Shown here: positions 17,919-26,777 of the stretch, piece by piece
How positions within the stretch are numbered: the stretch's first letter is position 1
Layout: each line of letters begins with the position of its first letter
NCBI GenBank assembly: GCA_900546145.1
Contig: URBN01000004.1
Location: forward strand, 1-64,000
Direction: 5' to 3'
Length of the DNA: 64,000 nucleotides
DNA from: an uncultured Desulfovibrio sp.
GTDB lineage: Bacteria > Desulfobacterota > Desulfovibrionia > Desulfovibrionales > Desulfovibrionaceae
The notes under the pieces: model-generated
What the model was told of the DNA's origin: nothing
Databases searched by the model: none
The model's input: only the letters and a program-made list of their open reading frames with translations
Position numbers and translations under genes: made by a program

Positions 17919-19982
17919 CTATTCAGCTTTGGCTTTGTTATGCTCTGCGACCACCTTGTCGACAACAGGCTTGGGCGCTTCTTCATAATGGTCAAACTCC
18001 ATAGTGAAGAAGCCCTGACCGCCGGTCATGGAACGCAGATCGGGAGCGTAGCGCAGGACTTCGCTCATAGGCACGTTGGCTTTAAGTTCAGTCACGCCAT
18101 TGGCGGAATCGGAACCGATAACCTTGCCGCGTCTGGAGGAAAGGTCGCCAATGACGTCGCCCATGCTTTCATCGGGAATAGAAATGGTCAGAAGAACGAT
18201 AGGCTCGAGCAGAACAGGCTTCAGCTGGGCCATGGCGTTCTTGAAGGCAAGGGAGCCCGCGACCTTAAAGGCCATTTCAGAAGAATCCACGGGATGGTAG
18301 CTGCCGTCGTACAGTTTGACCTTGAAGTCCACCACAGGATAGCCGGCAATGTATCCGCGTGCGGCGGCTTCCTGAATGCCCTTGTCTACAGCGGGGATGT
18401 ACTGACGGGGAATGGCGCCGCCCACGATAGCATCCTCAAATGTGTATCCGGATCCGCGGGGAGCACCCTCCATCTCAATCCAGCAGTCACCGAACTGGCC
18501 GCGGCCGCCGGACTGTTTCTTGTGGCGTCCCTGAACCTGAACCTTGCCCTTGAGTGTTTCGCGGTACGGAACCTTGGGATCGTTCAGGACAACATCCACC
18601 TTGAAGCGGCGCTTCGCACGCTCCACGGCAAGCTCAATATGAAGCTGTCCCATACCGTACAGAAGAATATCACCGGTTTCGGCGTCGCGCTCGAGACGCA
18701 GGGTGATATCGTCATCCGTCAGTTTCTGGATGGCGCTGAAGACCTTTTCCTCGTCGCCCTTCTTACTGGGCGCGATAGCGAAGGCGATGAGCTGCGGCGG
18801 CAGCTCCGGCTTTGCAACCTTAAACGGAGCCTTGGGATCGCTCAGGGTATCACCGGTCTTCGTTCCTTTCAGCTTGGACACGGCCACAATGGAGCCGGGG
18901 CCGACCGGCTCCTTGCACGCAGTCACGGTCTTGCCGAGTACGTACATGAGGCCGCCCATACGTTCAGGTTCACCTGTGGTCATGTTCTGAAGCGTCATAT
19001 CTCCGGAAAGGGTGCCGGTGAGAACGCGCAGGAGATAATAAAGCTGCCCAGAAACCGGATCAGCCAGCGTCTTGAAGACGAAGGCGGCCACAGGCTCATC
19101 CGGAGAAACCTTGTGCTTTCCGCCGTTGGCGTCCACCACGTCGGGACGCTCGAGCGGCGAGGGAAAGAGAGCGTCGATGGCTTCGAGGATAGCCCTGCCG
19201 CCCTTGTTCTCCAGCGAGGAACAGACGAGCACGGGGAAAACAGTACCGGCCATCACGCCCTTGCGCAGGCCTTCAGAAAGCTCTTCCTGAGAGAGGCTGC
19301 CTTCGTCGAGATATTTTTCAAGCAGATTTTCATCGCTCTCGGCGATATTTTCCACAGCCACGTCGTGCAGAATCTGGATATCTTCCGCAAGGGCGGCAGG
19401 AACCTCGCATTCCTCGAGGGCGCCTCCATCCTTAAAGCGGAACCCCTTGCCGCCGAGGACATTGACGTTCCCGACAAATTTTCCGCCTTCCATAATGGGA
19501 TATTCAAGCGCGACGGGTTTGACGTCCAGCCCCGAAATGCTGTCAAACGCCATCTGGAAGTCAGCGCGGTCGCGATCGAGCTTATTGATGACGATGATAG
19601 TGGGAAGATTGTCATTCCGGATCTTCGCCCAGAAATGTTTCGTCAGAGGACGCACGCCGTCTACGGCATCGATGACGAACAGCGCACTGTCAACACCCCT
19701 GAGCAGATACTCGAGATCCCCCGTAAAGTTGCCGTCGCCGGGAATGTCTACAAGAAACTGACGGCCTTTGTTCCAGGAAAAGGTGGCCGTGCCGGGCTGA
19801 ATAGAACCGCGGCGCTTGATTTCTTCAGGCTCGTAGTCGAGGCAGGTGGTTCCTTCCTCGATAGCTCCCATACGGTTGATGGCGCCGGCGTTGAAAAGCA
19901 GCATTTCAGCAAGGGAAGTTTTGCCGCAGCCGCCAGTGCCCACAATGGCATAAGTGCGCTGCATATCAAGAGGGGTTGGCAT
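17919..19982 (-). CDS. EF-G-like translation GTPase without the catalytic His
   Basis: 687-residue five-domain EF-G homologue. Nucleotide motifs are VGTGGCGKTSL (P-loop), NKLDRDRADF (G4) and CSS (G5). Where EF-G has DTPGHVDF this protein has DIPGDGNF, so the catalytic His is Asp, and the switch-I RGITI is RRGSIQPG. Domain IV is present (GRGQFGDCWIEM...) and ends in the usual EF-G-like C-terminal domain. It belongs to the EF-G-like/EF-G2 group, not the main FusA, whose role differs between species. I start at ATG 19982 with GGAG seven bases upstream; an ATG at 19988 is too close to it. A single gene with its own terminator; no ribosomal genes are nearby. Confidence 0.88.
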   Translation of the reverse strand: MPTPLDMQRTYAIVGTGGCGKTSLAEMLLFNAGAINRMGAIEEGTTCLDYEPEEIKRRGSIQPGTATFSWNKGRQFLVDIPGDGNFTGDLEYLLRGVDSALFVIDAVDGVRPLTKHFWAKIRNDNLPTIIVINKLDRDRADFQMAFDSISGLDVKPVALEYPIMEGGKFVGNVNVLGGKGFRFKDGGALEECEVPAALAEDIQILHDVAVENIAESDENLLEKYLDEGSLSQEELSEGLRKGVMAGTVFPVLVCSSLENKGGRAILEAIDALFPSPLERPDVVDANGGKHKVSPDEPVAAFVFKTLADPVSGQLYYLLRVLTGTLSGDMTLQNMTTGEPERMGGLMYVLGKTVTACKEPVGPGSIVAVSKLKGTKTGDTLSDPKAPFKVAKPELPPQLIAFAIAPSKKGDEEKVFSAIQKLTDDDITLRLERDAETGDILLYGMGQLHIELAVERAKRRFKVDVVLNDPKVPYRETLKGKVQVQGRHKKQSGGRGQFGDCWIEMEGAPRGSGYTFEDAIVGGAIPRQYIPAVDKGIQEAAARGYIAGYPVVDFKVKLYDGSYHPVDSSEMAFKVAGSLAFKNAMAQLKPVLLEPIVLLTISIPDESMGDVIGDLSSRRGKVIGSDSANGVTELKANVPMSEVLRYAPDLRSMTGGQGFFTMEFDHYEEAPKPVVDKVVAEHNKAKAE

Positions 19983-20302
19983 AATCATACTCCAGGGTTG
20001 ACGATTTTCTGAAAACTCTACGTTTCCGCCGCGCAGGCTCATCAGGAACCCGCGCATTTATTCTGTCACTCCGGTGTGGAACGCCCGCGCTCTGCCGTAC
20101 GCCGCCCCGGAATCCTTTCTGCTTCGGGCGGGTACAGGACGCAGGCGCTCTGGACCAAGCAAACATGAGGCGGTTTCCTGTGATGTGCGTACCCAACAGG
20201 GAACTCCAAACGTTTACTTTTTCACTTTTAGTAACAGTATACGCCTGCCATAAAAAAGTGAAGAGCCGTAAGCCCGGAATCGTCACATGTCTCTCATCTG
20301 CT
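19983..20302. other. intergenic region upstream of the EF-G-like gene
   Basis: No gene seen. A 24-bp, AT-rich, partly palindromic stretch at 20212-20235 (ends GTTTACT and AGTAAC) could be an operator for the EF-G-like gene. Assignment is only by eye. Confidence 0.3.
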
Positions 20303-20346
20303 CCGAAAAACAGGAAGCGGCCGGGAACGAATCCCCGGCCGCTTCC
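20303..20346 (-). terminator. terminator of the xdhC operon
   Basis: 13-bp perfect stem GGAAGCGGCCGGG/CCCGGCCGCTTCC (20313-20325 with 20334-20346), followed on the minus strand by TGTTTTTCGG. Confidence 0.8.
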
Positions 20347-20370
20347 TTCAGAAAAAAACGGACGCCCCGG

Positions 20371-21435
20371 CTAAAGGCCGGGCCTAAACGTATCGAGATG
20401 GCGGGTGCTGCCTTCCTGGCGGGCACGGGCCTCAATGAGCTGCGCTGTAATAGAGACTGCTATCTCCTCCGGCGTTTCAGCTCCGATGGGCAGACCAATG
20501 GGAGCCGTCACCCGGGCCAGCTCCTCATCGCTGACGCCTTCCTTCCGTAATTTGTCATAGACCATGGCGATCTTGCGCTGTGATCCAATCATGCCGATAT
20601 ACCCTGCCTTTGTCTGCAGAGCCTGGCGGAGAACCTTTGCGTCAAAAAGATGTCCGCGGGTCATGATGGCTACGAACGTATTTCCATCGAAATGAAAATC
20701 CCTGAAGCAATCCTCGTATTCCGGGGAGACCCGGGTCAGGGCCGCCATGGGGAAGCGGTGAGGATTGGAAAATTCCTCACGATCGTCAATGACGGAAATC
20801 ATGAAATCCGTGCTGGCGGCAACCTTTGCCGTTGCCAGGGAGACGTGTCCGCCACCGGCGAGTACGAGACGAAACGGAGCGATCCAAGGTTCGATGACAA
20901 AAGTCAGCTTGTCAGACGTCGTGATAACACACGGCGAAAGCAGGTCACCCTTCTCCTTTTTCTCCCTGATACGGTCGCGGAGCTCGGCGGGCAAAGGCCA
21001 TTCCCCGGCATCCATTCTGCACAGCCTGCGGGCGTGCGGCGCTTTCTCAGGCACAACGCAGAACATGGCGTCACCCATGGCGGAAGCGATACGCAGACGC
21101 TTGAAAAGCACGGACGTTGGGCTGTCAGGCTTCAGAGGCTCAACGAAGAGACGCATTCTGCCTCCGCAGATCATGTCCGACTTTGCCGCATCGCTGTTGG
21201 TGAGATCAAAATCCACGAATTCCACGGCATCGCCTTCGAGAACACGCTTCCCGGCCTCAATGGCCTTTGCTTCCATGGCGCCTCCGCCAATGGTTCCCGC
21301 CACAATGCCGTCGGGGCCAACCAGCATGGAGGCCCCAGCGTGCCTCGGCGATGAAGCGCTCTGCTCAACAACGCTGACCAGAGCGGCTCTGCGCCCAAAA
21401 TCCATTTCTTTGCAGATACTTTCCAGTATCGACAT
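20371..21435 (-). CDS. xdhC: XdhC/CoxI-family molybdenum cofactor maturation protein
   Basis: XdhC proteins bind molybdenum cofactor, help add the terminal sulfido ligand, and hand the cofactor to molybdenum hydroxylases. The 354-residue protein has the N-terminal XdhC domain (SVVEQSASSPRHAGASMLVGPDG and GTIGGGAMEAKAI) and the C-terminal Rossmann domain (LVLAGGGHVSLATAKVA, later GYIGMIGSQRK and APIGLPIGAETPEEIA). Last gene of the minus-strand series; the phosphatase gene ends 18 bases upstream. The only molybdenum hydroxylase in view is the aldehyde oxidoreductase 20 kb away, which I infer is its client. Confidence 0.9.
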   Translation of the reverse strand: MSILESICKEMDFGRRAALVSVVEQSASSPRHAGASMLVGPDGIVAGTIGGGAMEAKAIEAGKRVLEGDAVEFVDFDLTNSDAAKSDMICGGRMRLFVEPLKPDSPTSVLFKRLRIASAMGDAMFCVVPEKAPHARRLCRMDAGEWPLPAELRDRIREKKEKGDLLSPCVITTSDKLTFVIEPWIAPFRLVLAGGGHVSLATAKVAASTDFMISVIDDREEFSNPHRFPMAALTRVSPEYEDCFRDFHFDGNTFVAIMTRGHLFDAKVLRQALQTKAGYIGMIGSQRKIAMVYDKLRKEGVSDEELARVTAPIGLPIGAETPEEIAVSITAQLIEARARQEGSTRHLDTFRPGL

Positions 21436-21452
21436 ATGATTCCTCTCGAGAC

Positions 21453-22043
21453 CTAACGGTTTTCCAGAAAAACAGAGCAGGCGTATTCCTGGGGAATACG
21501 CAGCACATCCCTGAGCGGCAGAGCCAAATAATCCGCCAGGATGGCACGGTTCAGACCGGCGTGACCGACCACGACCAGAATGCCGTCCGGATAGTTCATC
21601 CTGAACCTGGCGAGAGCCATGATGGCCCTGCGCTGCACCATTTCAAAACTTTCTCCGCCGGCGGGAGCGTAGCCCGCCAGATCGGCCACGCGCTCATCCA
21701 GAGCTCCCGGATAGCGCTTCTCGACTTCTTCTTTTGTCAGTCCTTCCCATGCGCCCAGAGAAATTTCCCTGAGGCCGCGGTCGGCGATAACAGGCATTTT
21801 TCCTCCGGCAGGGCGGAACGCCCGGCGCAGCATATCCGCACACTCGATGCCGCGGGACAGATCCGAACAGAAGAACGCTTTCGGCGGTGTCTTGGCCAGT
21901 TTTTCCGCCATAACCTCAGCCAGACGGGCATACTGCCTGTGTCCAACCCCGGAAAGGGGCAGGTCGCGCTGCCCCACAAAGCGCCTCTGCTCGCCGCGCA
22001 CGATGTCACCGTGCCTGAGAAGCCAGATTCCTCTTTCCATCAT
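21453..22043 (-). CDS. histidine phosphatase (phosphoglycerate mutase-like)
   Basis: 196-residue two-His phosphatase of the GpmB/CobC branch. The phospho-accepting His is in WLLRHGDI near the N-terminus, Arg and Glu sites follow (SDLSRGIECA, LREISLGAWEGLTKEEVEKRYPG), and the second His is in VVVGHAGLNRAI. Substrate unknown; in this context a nucleotide- or cofactor-linked phosphate is more likely than glycolysis or cobamide synthesis. ATG 22043 (or 22040) follows GGAG. It lies between the nucleotidyltransferase-HD gene and xdhC in the same operon. Confidence 0.88.
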   Translation of the reverse strand: MMERGIWLLRHGDIVRGEQRRFVGQRDLPLSGVGHRQYARLAEVMAEKLAKTPPKAFFCSDLSRGIECADMLRRAFRPAGGKMPVIADRGLREISLGAWEGLTKEEVEKRYPGALDERVADLAGYAPAGGESFEMVQRRAIMALARFRMNYPDGILVVVGHAGLNRAILADYLALPLRDVLRIPQEYACSVFLENR

Positions 22044-22057
22044 TTCTCTCCTTTCCC

Positions 22058-23533
22058 TCAGCCCTTCAGGCCTTCCGTCGCGCCGTCGAGATCCGCTGAT
22101 TCCTGAAAATCCGGTCTGCCGTGTGCCGCAGGAGGTACAGCCATGGCGCCAAGACTCTCCACGTAGTCCTTCTCCGTCAGCACGGCCCGCGCTGCGTCAG
22201 CCGGATTCACGCCGGTCTCTTCCGCTATGCGCTTCTCCAGAGACATGGCATGCGCAAGACGTTTCTTTATGCCTTCCAGAGCTCCCGGACGACTTCTGAA
22301 AAGTTCCAGCTTCTGTCCGAAGCGCTCCTTCAGGGGTACATACCTGGGACCGTAACAGTACTTGTCCGCCAGATAGACAATCTCACGCTCACTGACGCGC
22401 TTTTTGCGGCTTAAAACAAGATCACTGTGACTCTCCGTCATCCAGGCCAGTTCGGATAGTCCCAGTCCCTCAAGGTAACAGGCTCCGACTGTTTCATGAC
22501 GGCGGTATCCTTTGCCAATGTCATGCACAAGCCCGCCTGCTTCGGCGAGATCGGGATCCACCTCTCCGCCCGCCGCACGGCAGGTTCCGGCTATGGCCCT
22601 GGCCGCCATAGCCACAGCGCGGGCGTGCAGGAATCCTCTGTACGGACAGCCGGAGATCTTCAGCAGGCGCCTCGCCTCGTCAGGCGAAAGCCGCGCTCCG
22701 ATCCTTTTCATCTCCTCAAGCTCGCGGGGCGGAATGCCCATTGCGGAATACACAGTACAGTCATCAGCTGTATCCGTTTCCCTGAGGAGAGGAAGTGAAT
22801 GAAAGCCTCTTTCCCCTTCTTCTGCGAGCTCAAGCAGCGTGCCCCTGTCCAGAATGACGGGCCAGCCGGGCACGACCTGCTCTCCCCCTGTCATGGGTCT
22901 TCCCAGAGGACGAATCCCCGCGCACGGGGCAGAGTCCAGCCTGGCAGCGGCAAAAGCACGCATGAGAAGAAGGATACCGCTCGTGCGCACCAGAGGAAAA
23001 GCGGCGGGATGCACCAGGACAGCGTCACCGCCGGCGAGGCGCAGAATGTCCTGCCACAGTGTCCGGCCTGGCGTGCGGGGAGAGACGACAAAGCCATCGC
23101 ACTCGAGTTCCCAGGTGAAGGCCTCGGTTTCGCCACGGCCTGTGAACCGTCTTTCTGATCCATGCCAGCCGCTTCCAAGAAGAATGGGCTCGAAGCCGAG
23201 TCTGCGGTACCGCGTGGCCAGCGTATGCGCCCAGGAATACACCCAGGCCGCCACATCGCCGGAATTGGTCAGCAGTTCCTGCTCTTTCCGCCGGTTCAGC
23301 CCTGAGGCGAAGGCCATGCCGTCGAGCCCCAGTGTTATAATGACGCTGTACACGGGACGCCGTCTGGCGGGCAGACAGGTGTCCTCCGGGAAACGAAAGA
23401 CATTGTGCTGCTGGGACACATCAGCATGCCTGAAACCGGCTGCCCGGCTCTCATACACCGCATCCCCACATCCGTCGGAAACATTCCGGAAACCGCTCTC
23501 TGCCAGCAAAATACCTTCTTCCTTCATCAGCAT
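22058..23533 (-). CDS. MocA-like nucleotidyltransferase fused to HD phosphohydrolase domain
   Basis: 491 residues. The N-terminal half (about 60-275) keeps the outline of molybdenum-cofactor cytidylyltransferase (MocA/NTP_transf_3), with GDAVLVHPAAFPLV where MocA has its GDQPLV region and GRPMTGGEQVVPGWPVILDR before the C-terminal part. The nucleotide-binding LAAGxSxRMG signature is not readable. The C-terminal half has an HD domain (HARAVAMAA, then AGGLVHDIGKGYRRHETVGACYLEGLG). It matches what I recall as the DVU_1551-type NTP transferase. Possible roles are making or recycling the cytosine dinucleotide form of the cofactor. It overlaps the upstream ligase gene by a few bases, so it is tightly co-translated. 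Confidence 0.75.
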   Translation of the reverse strand: MLMKEEGILLAESGFRNVSDGCGDAVYESRAAGFRHADVSQQHNVFRFPEDTCLPARRRPVYSVIITLGLDGMAFASGLNRRKEQELLTNSGDVAAWVYSWAHTLATRYRRLGFEPILLGSGWHGSERRFTGRGETEAFTWELECDGFVVSPRTPGRTLWQDILRLAGGDAVLVHPAAFPLVRTSGILLLMRAFAAARLDSAPCAGIRPLGRPMTGGEQVVPGWPVILDRGTLLELAEEGERGFHSLPLLRETDTADDCTVYSAMGIPPRELEEMKRIGARLSPDEARRLLKISGCPYRGFLHARAVAMAARAIAGTCRAAGGEVDPDLAEAGGLVHDIGKGYRRHETVGACYLEGLGLSELAWMTESHSDLVLSRKKRVSEREIVYLADKYCYGPRYVPLKERFGQKLELFRSRPGALEGIKKRLAHAMSLEKRIAEETGVNPADAARAVLTEKDYVESLGAMAVPPAAHGRPDFQESADLDGATEGLKG

Positions 23534-24888
23534 GACCCCTGTTCCAGCTTCTCGCTCCCCTGCACGGTTTTTCCGAGCGGCGGATGAAAACGCAGCCCCT
23601 TCCGGGGATGGACGATGTCCCGCGTGCCAGGGGCAAAACGGCCGGCAATGGCTCCCAGACGGGAGTACGGGCTTCCGCAGGCACAGGGCCGGGAGACGAG
23701 ATACGCTGCATCGCCCGTGCGGTAGCGCACAAGAGGCATGACCGGCTGGCGCAGCGTGGTGAAAACGAGCTCGCCCACAGCAGTGCGCCCCGTTTCCGGA
23801 TCGATATCCAACACCCTACCCGTGAGAGGATCCACGATTTCACAGAAAACGTCCAGATGCCGGATGTGATACCCGTCATGGCAGTTGCATTCCAGAGCGA
23901 AGCCAAAGCAGCTCTCCGTGATACCATAATGATCAATAGAAGCGACACGCCAGACATCTCGCACTCTGGCGGCCAGGGAGGGATCGCACCAGTCTGCGCT
24001 GGTAAGAAAACTCTGCAGCCCCGCAGGCGGCCGATCCGGAAAGGCTTTAAAAATTCCCTCGAGCTGCTTCGGCGACAGCACCAGACTGTGCGGACGCAGT
24101 TCATTCATGCGGCTGATGACAGCCCCGGTATCAGCACCCGAGGGCATGGCCTCCACACGTGTGCCTCTCCGGTTCAGTCCCTGTCTGAGAAGATCGGCAA
24201 CGCCGTCAGGACGCTCGGATCCCGGCAGACAGACAAGGAGCGTCTCACCCGGCGCCACAATCTGGGCCATGCCGCTGGCGAAGAAGTCTGCAGTGCGTCT
24301 GAGGCATCCCGCGTCGAAGGCAATGCGCTTGGGCGTACCAGTGGACCCTGATGTGGGCAGGGTCACGACGCGGTCGGCACTGTCCTGGGAACCGCATACG
24401 AAGCTCCGGTAGTCCCTGCTCAAATCCGCAGATGACGTAAAAGGCAGACCGGAAAGGAGCGAACGTATCTCCCTGGTAAATACAGTATCCCTTACTTCAC
24501 CGAAGTCCTCTCCGCACAGGGCCTTTTCCGAGAGATCCCGCCAGAGATCAAGACAGGCCCGTGAAAGAGCGCTGATACGGTCTTCCAGGCCGCTGAAGCG
24601 TTCTCGGTAAAAAGACGAAGCCTGCACGCGCCTCATGACACGGGCGAGAAGAAGCCCCTGAAGAGCAGCCAGCCCGGAGGACGGGAGATACGCCCCCGGA
24701 GCAGCGAGCCAGGACGCGGGGATTTGGGAACCGGGTAACGTCCCGTCCGTGACAAGGGATTTCAGAACGTCGCCGGCCTCCAGAGCCACGCGGCTGTCCT
24801 GAAAATCGATGCCGCCTGCGTCAGTGTAGCGTCCGGGCCCGTTCGTGCCGCGCAGTTCTCCGGCCAGGGCGGAAGAGAGAACCCCCAT
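23527..24888 (-). CDS. AMP-dependent ligase, phenylacetate-CoA ligase-like (DVU_1553-type)
   Basis: 453-residue adenylate-forming enzyme. The phosphate-binding loop is TLPTSGSTGTPKRIAFD, the adenine region YGITESCFGFALEC, and the hinge approach GELVFTTLRQPVMPLVRYRTGD. A late CACGSPYSRLG resembles PaaK-type zinc or structural cysteines. The usual C-terminal subdomain appears shortened: the protein ends about 45 residues after CxCG, without the catalytic Lys region I would expect. It matches the AMP-dependent ligase that I recall in Desulfovibrio aldehyde oxidoreductase loci. Substrate unknown. Stop and start overlap on both sides (TAATG upstream), so it is embedded in the operon. Confidence 0.8.
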   Translation of the reverse strand: MGVLSSALAGELRGTNGPGRYTDAGGIDFQDSRVALEAGDVLKSLVTDGTLPGSQIPASWLAAPGAYLPSSGLAALQGLLLARVMRRVQASSFYRERFSGLEDRISALSRACLDLWRDLSEKALCGEDFGEVRDTVFTREIRSLLSGLPFTSSADLSRDYRSFVCGSQDSADRVVTLPTSGSTGTPKRIAFDAGCLRRTADFFASGMAQIVAPGETLLVCLPGSERPDGVADLLRQGLNRRGTRVEAMPSGADTGAVISRMNELRPHSLVLSPKQLEGIFKAFPDRPPAGLQSFLTSADWCDPSLAARVRDVWRVASIDHYGITESCFGFALECNCHDGYHIRHLDVFCEIVDPLTGRVLDIDPETGRTAVGELVFTTLRQPVMPLVRYRTGDAAYLVSRPCACGSPYSRLGAIAGRFAPGTRDIVHPRKGLRFHPPLGKTVQGSEKLEQGSC

Positions 24889-25187
24889 TACGACTCCTCT
24901 GCCGGCCTGTCCTGTTTTCCTACAGAGGCCTGATTCGCTTCCGCCCGGCGTTTTTCCTCAAGTTCGTCAGCGAAGCAGTGTGGGCAGAGGTGCAGCTCTG
25001 CGTACTCCTTTCCGAACTGCTCGATCATCATTTCGCGTTCCTGCGGGTTATCGCAGGGGAGAATACCGAAATGACCGTTTTGCTCACCATTGATACCGCA
25101 TTTGGTGGAAAGCCGGCTGGCCGCGTGAATAGTGTTGTCATCACTGTTGATCAGAAAAATTTCTCCCAGGGCGGGATTCACGAACAT
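24888..25187 (-). CDS. small cysteine-containing protein of unknown function
   Basis: 99 residues from the ATG at 25187, which has GGGGAG seven bases upstream; an open frame continues further 5' but has no site. I do not recognise it. It has an N-terminal beta-like segment (MFVNPALGEIFLINSDD), a central Cys (KCGINGEQNGHFGIL), a CPHCFADEL motif near residue 70, and a charged, probably disordered tail. It lies between the radical SAM gene and the AMP ligase gene, and its stop overlaps the ligase start (TAATG). It may be a metal- or cofactor-binding helper. Confidence 0.6.
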   Translation of the reverse strand: MFVNPALGEIFLINSDDNTIHAASRLSTKCGINGEQNGHFGILPCDNPQEREMMIEQFGKEYAELHLCPHCFADELEEKRRAEANQASVGKQDRPAEES

Positions 25188-25297
25188 ACAGATCTCCCCA
25201 GGTTCCGGCCCTGAAGCTGGAACCTTTATTGAAAAAGATAATCTATCAGCCGAAGCAGGCAAGGACAATCAGATCCAGCCCGGCCCCGCTGGCGTGC

Positions 25298-26704
25298 CTA
25301 TTTCATCCCCGGCACATCAAGACGTCCCGGATACAGGGGAATTCCGTCCGTGCTCGTCATGTTCTGGGCGCAGAACGGAATGATGCGCCCGTCCGGGCGC
25401 ACAATATGAATGCAGCAGTACCTGAGCCGTTCGATATCGAGGCTCAGGGCATCCTGGAACGCCATTCCCGAAAGCGTAAAGAGGCGCTCTTCCCTTCTTT
25501 TCGTGAGGAACGAGGAGAACGCGTCAGCAGTGCCAGGCTTCCCGCAGCAGGAGGTTGCCTTTTCAGGGCGTGCCCACTGCCTTGCGATGAAGGCCTTGGT
25601 CATGCGCGATCCTTCGGCTGCCTCTATGGGACCGCTGGGGCGATTCCCGCATATCTCCCTGCCCCCGCTTTCAGATTTCAGTCCGGCCCCTGTGCGCGCA
25701 TAGACTGCGCTGAAACTGCAGAGCGAATGCTCACAGTGCGGCGGATGAAAATCTTTTCCGCTGATCCATTCCGGCGCCTGACTGGCCAGGGCCTGCATAA
25801 CATGGCCAAGCGTGAAGCGCTCTGCCCCGAGGAGCCCCCAGGGAGTCCGACCAAAGAATGAAGCCGGCTGCACATGCAGTCCGCGAACAACAGGCCCGCG
25901 CGCTACGGCATCGCGGAGCAGATCCCCGAGATCGCCGTCATTCACGCCTTTTACGACTGTAGCAACAAGCACCACACCGAGTCCCGCGCGGCGGCAGTTT
26001 TCGAGGGCCGCTTCCTTGATCTCCCTGAGCCCCGGAATAACAGTGCCGCGGAGGCTCTCCAGATGATCCTCCCGGAGGGAGTCCCACTGCAGATATACGG
26101 AGTCCAGCCCGGCGTCAGCCAGCATTCCGGCATAATGGGACTCCCTGCCGAGGCGTACACCGTTGCTGTTCACCTGTACGAGAGGAAAGCCCAGAGCCTT
26201 TGCTTCCCGGATGATATCCGGGAGGTCATCCCTCACAGTAGGTTCGCCGCCGGAAAGCTGCACATTACACCGTCCCGATTTTTCAAGAAGGCGGCGCAGT
26301 TCCCTGCTCACCGTCTCCCGCGGCGGATCCGACGGCAGGTTTCCCTGTCCGGAAGACGCATAGCAAAGCGGACAGGAGAGATTGCAGCGCATGGTGAGCT
26401 CAAGAAGCCCGTGGCAGGTATGCTGGGCGTGCACAGGACAAAGCCCGCAGTCATAGGGGCACCCGTTCGCCACGTCCGTCTCCGGGACATCCGGATACGA
26501 AGGCGTCTTGTCCACGCGCCAGCTTCCAAAGCCCGGAATATCCGGGGCCTCTTTCCGGGAGGGCCAGATCAGGGCAGAGAATGTGCCGTGCTCGGGGCAG
26601 CTCCGGGTCAGATAAACAGCCCCGCCGTCATCCTCTTCATAATATGCGGGAAGACGTCGGAGGCATCTGGGGCAGAGCCCCTGTGTGTCGTGAAGACGCC
26701 GCAT
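25298..26704 (-). CDS. radical SAM protein, TrsS-like
   Basis: 468 residues. The radical SAM cluster is CNLSCPLC (Cys107, 111, 114), with GGEPTVRDDL as the SAM-binding GGE motif. There are many further cysteines: CPRC at 11-14, CPYDCGLC at 82-89, CEHSLC and CCGKPG in the second half, and CC...C near the C-terminus. These suggest a rubredoxin-like N-terminal part and auxiliary Fe-S clusters. It matches the (seleno)protein TrsS family as I recall it; here the sites are all Cys, with no sign of recoding. GGAGGG precedes ATG 26704. The reaction is unknown. Neighbouring C-GCAxxG-C-C and ligase genes support a joint pathway. Confidence 0.82.
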   Translation of the reverse strand: MRRLHDTQGLCPRCLRRLPAYYEEDDGGAVYLTRSCPEHGTFSALIWPSRKEAPDIPGFGSWRVDKTPSYPDVPETDVANGCPYDCGLCPVHAQHTCHGLLELTMRCNLSCPLCYASSGQGNLPSDPPRETVSRELRRLLEKSGRCNVQLSGGEPTVRDDLPDIIREAKALGFPLVQVNSNGVRLGRESHYAGMLADAGLDSVYLQWDSLREDHLESLRGTVIPGLREIKEAALENCRRAGLGVVLVATVVKGVNDGDLGDLLRDAVARGPVVRGLHVQPASFFGRTPWGLLGAERFTLGHVMQALASQAPEWISGKDFHPPHCEHSLCSFSAVYARTGAGLKSESGGREICGNRPSGPIEAAEGSRMTKAFIARQWARPEKATSCCGKPGTADAFSSFLTKRREERLFTLSGMAFQDALSLDIERLRYCCIHIVRPDGRIIPFCAQNMTSTDGIPLYPGRLDVPGMK

Positions 26705-26777
26705 GCTTTTCCCTCCACAAAAAGGTGCGGGAGCTTAACACTGACAGAGTGCGCTGCCCGCACCATGAGCAAGAAAG

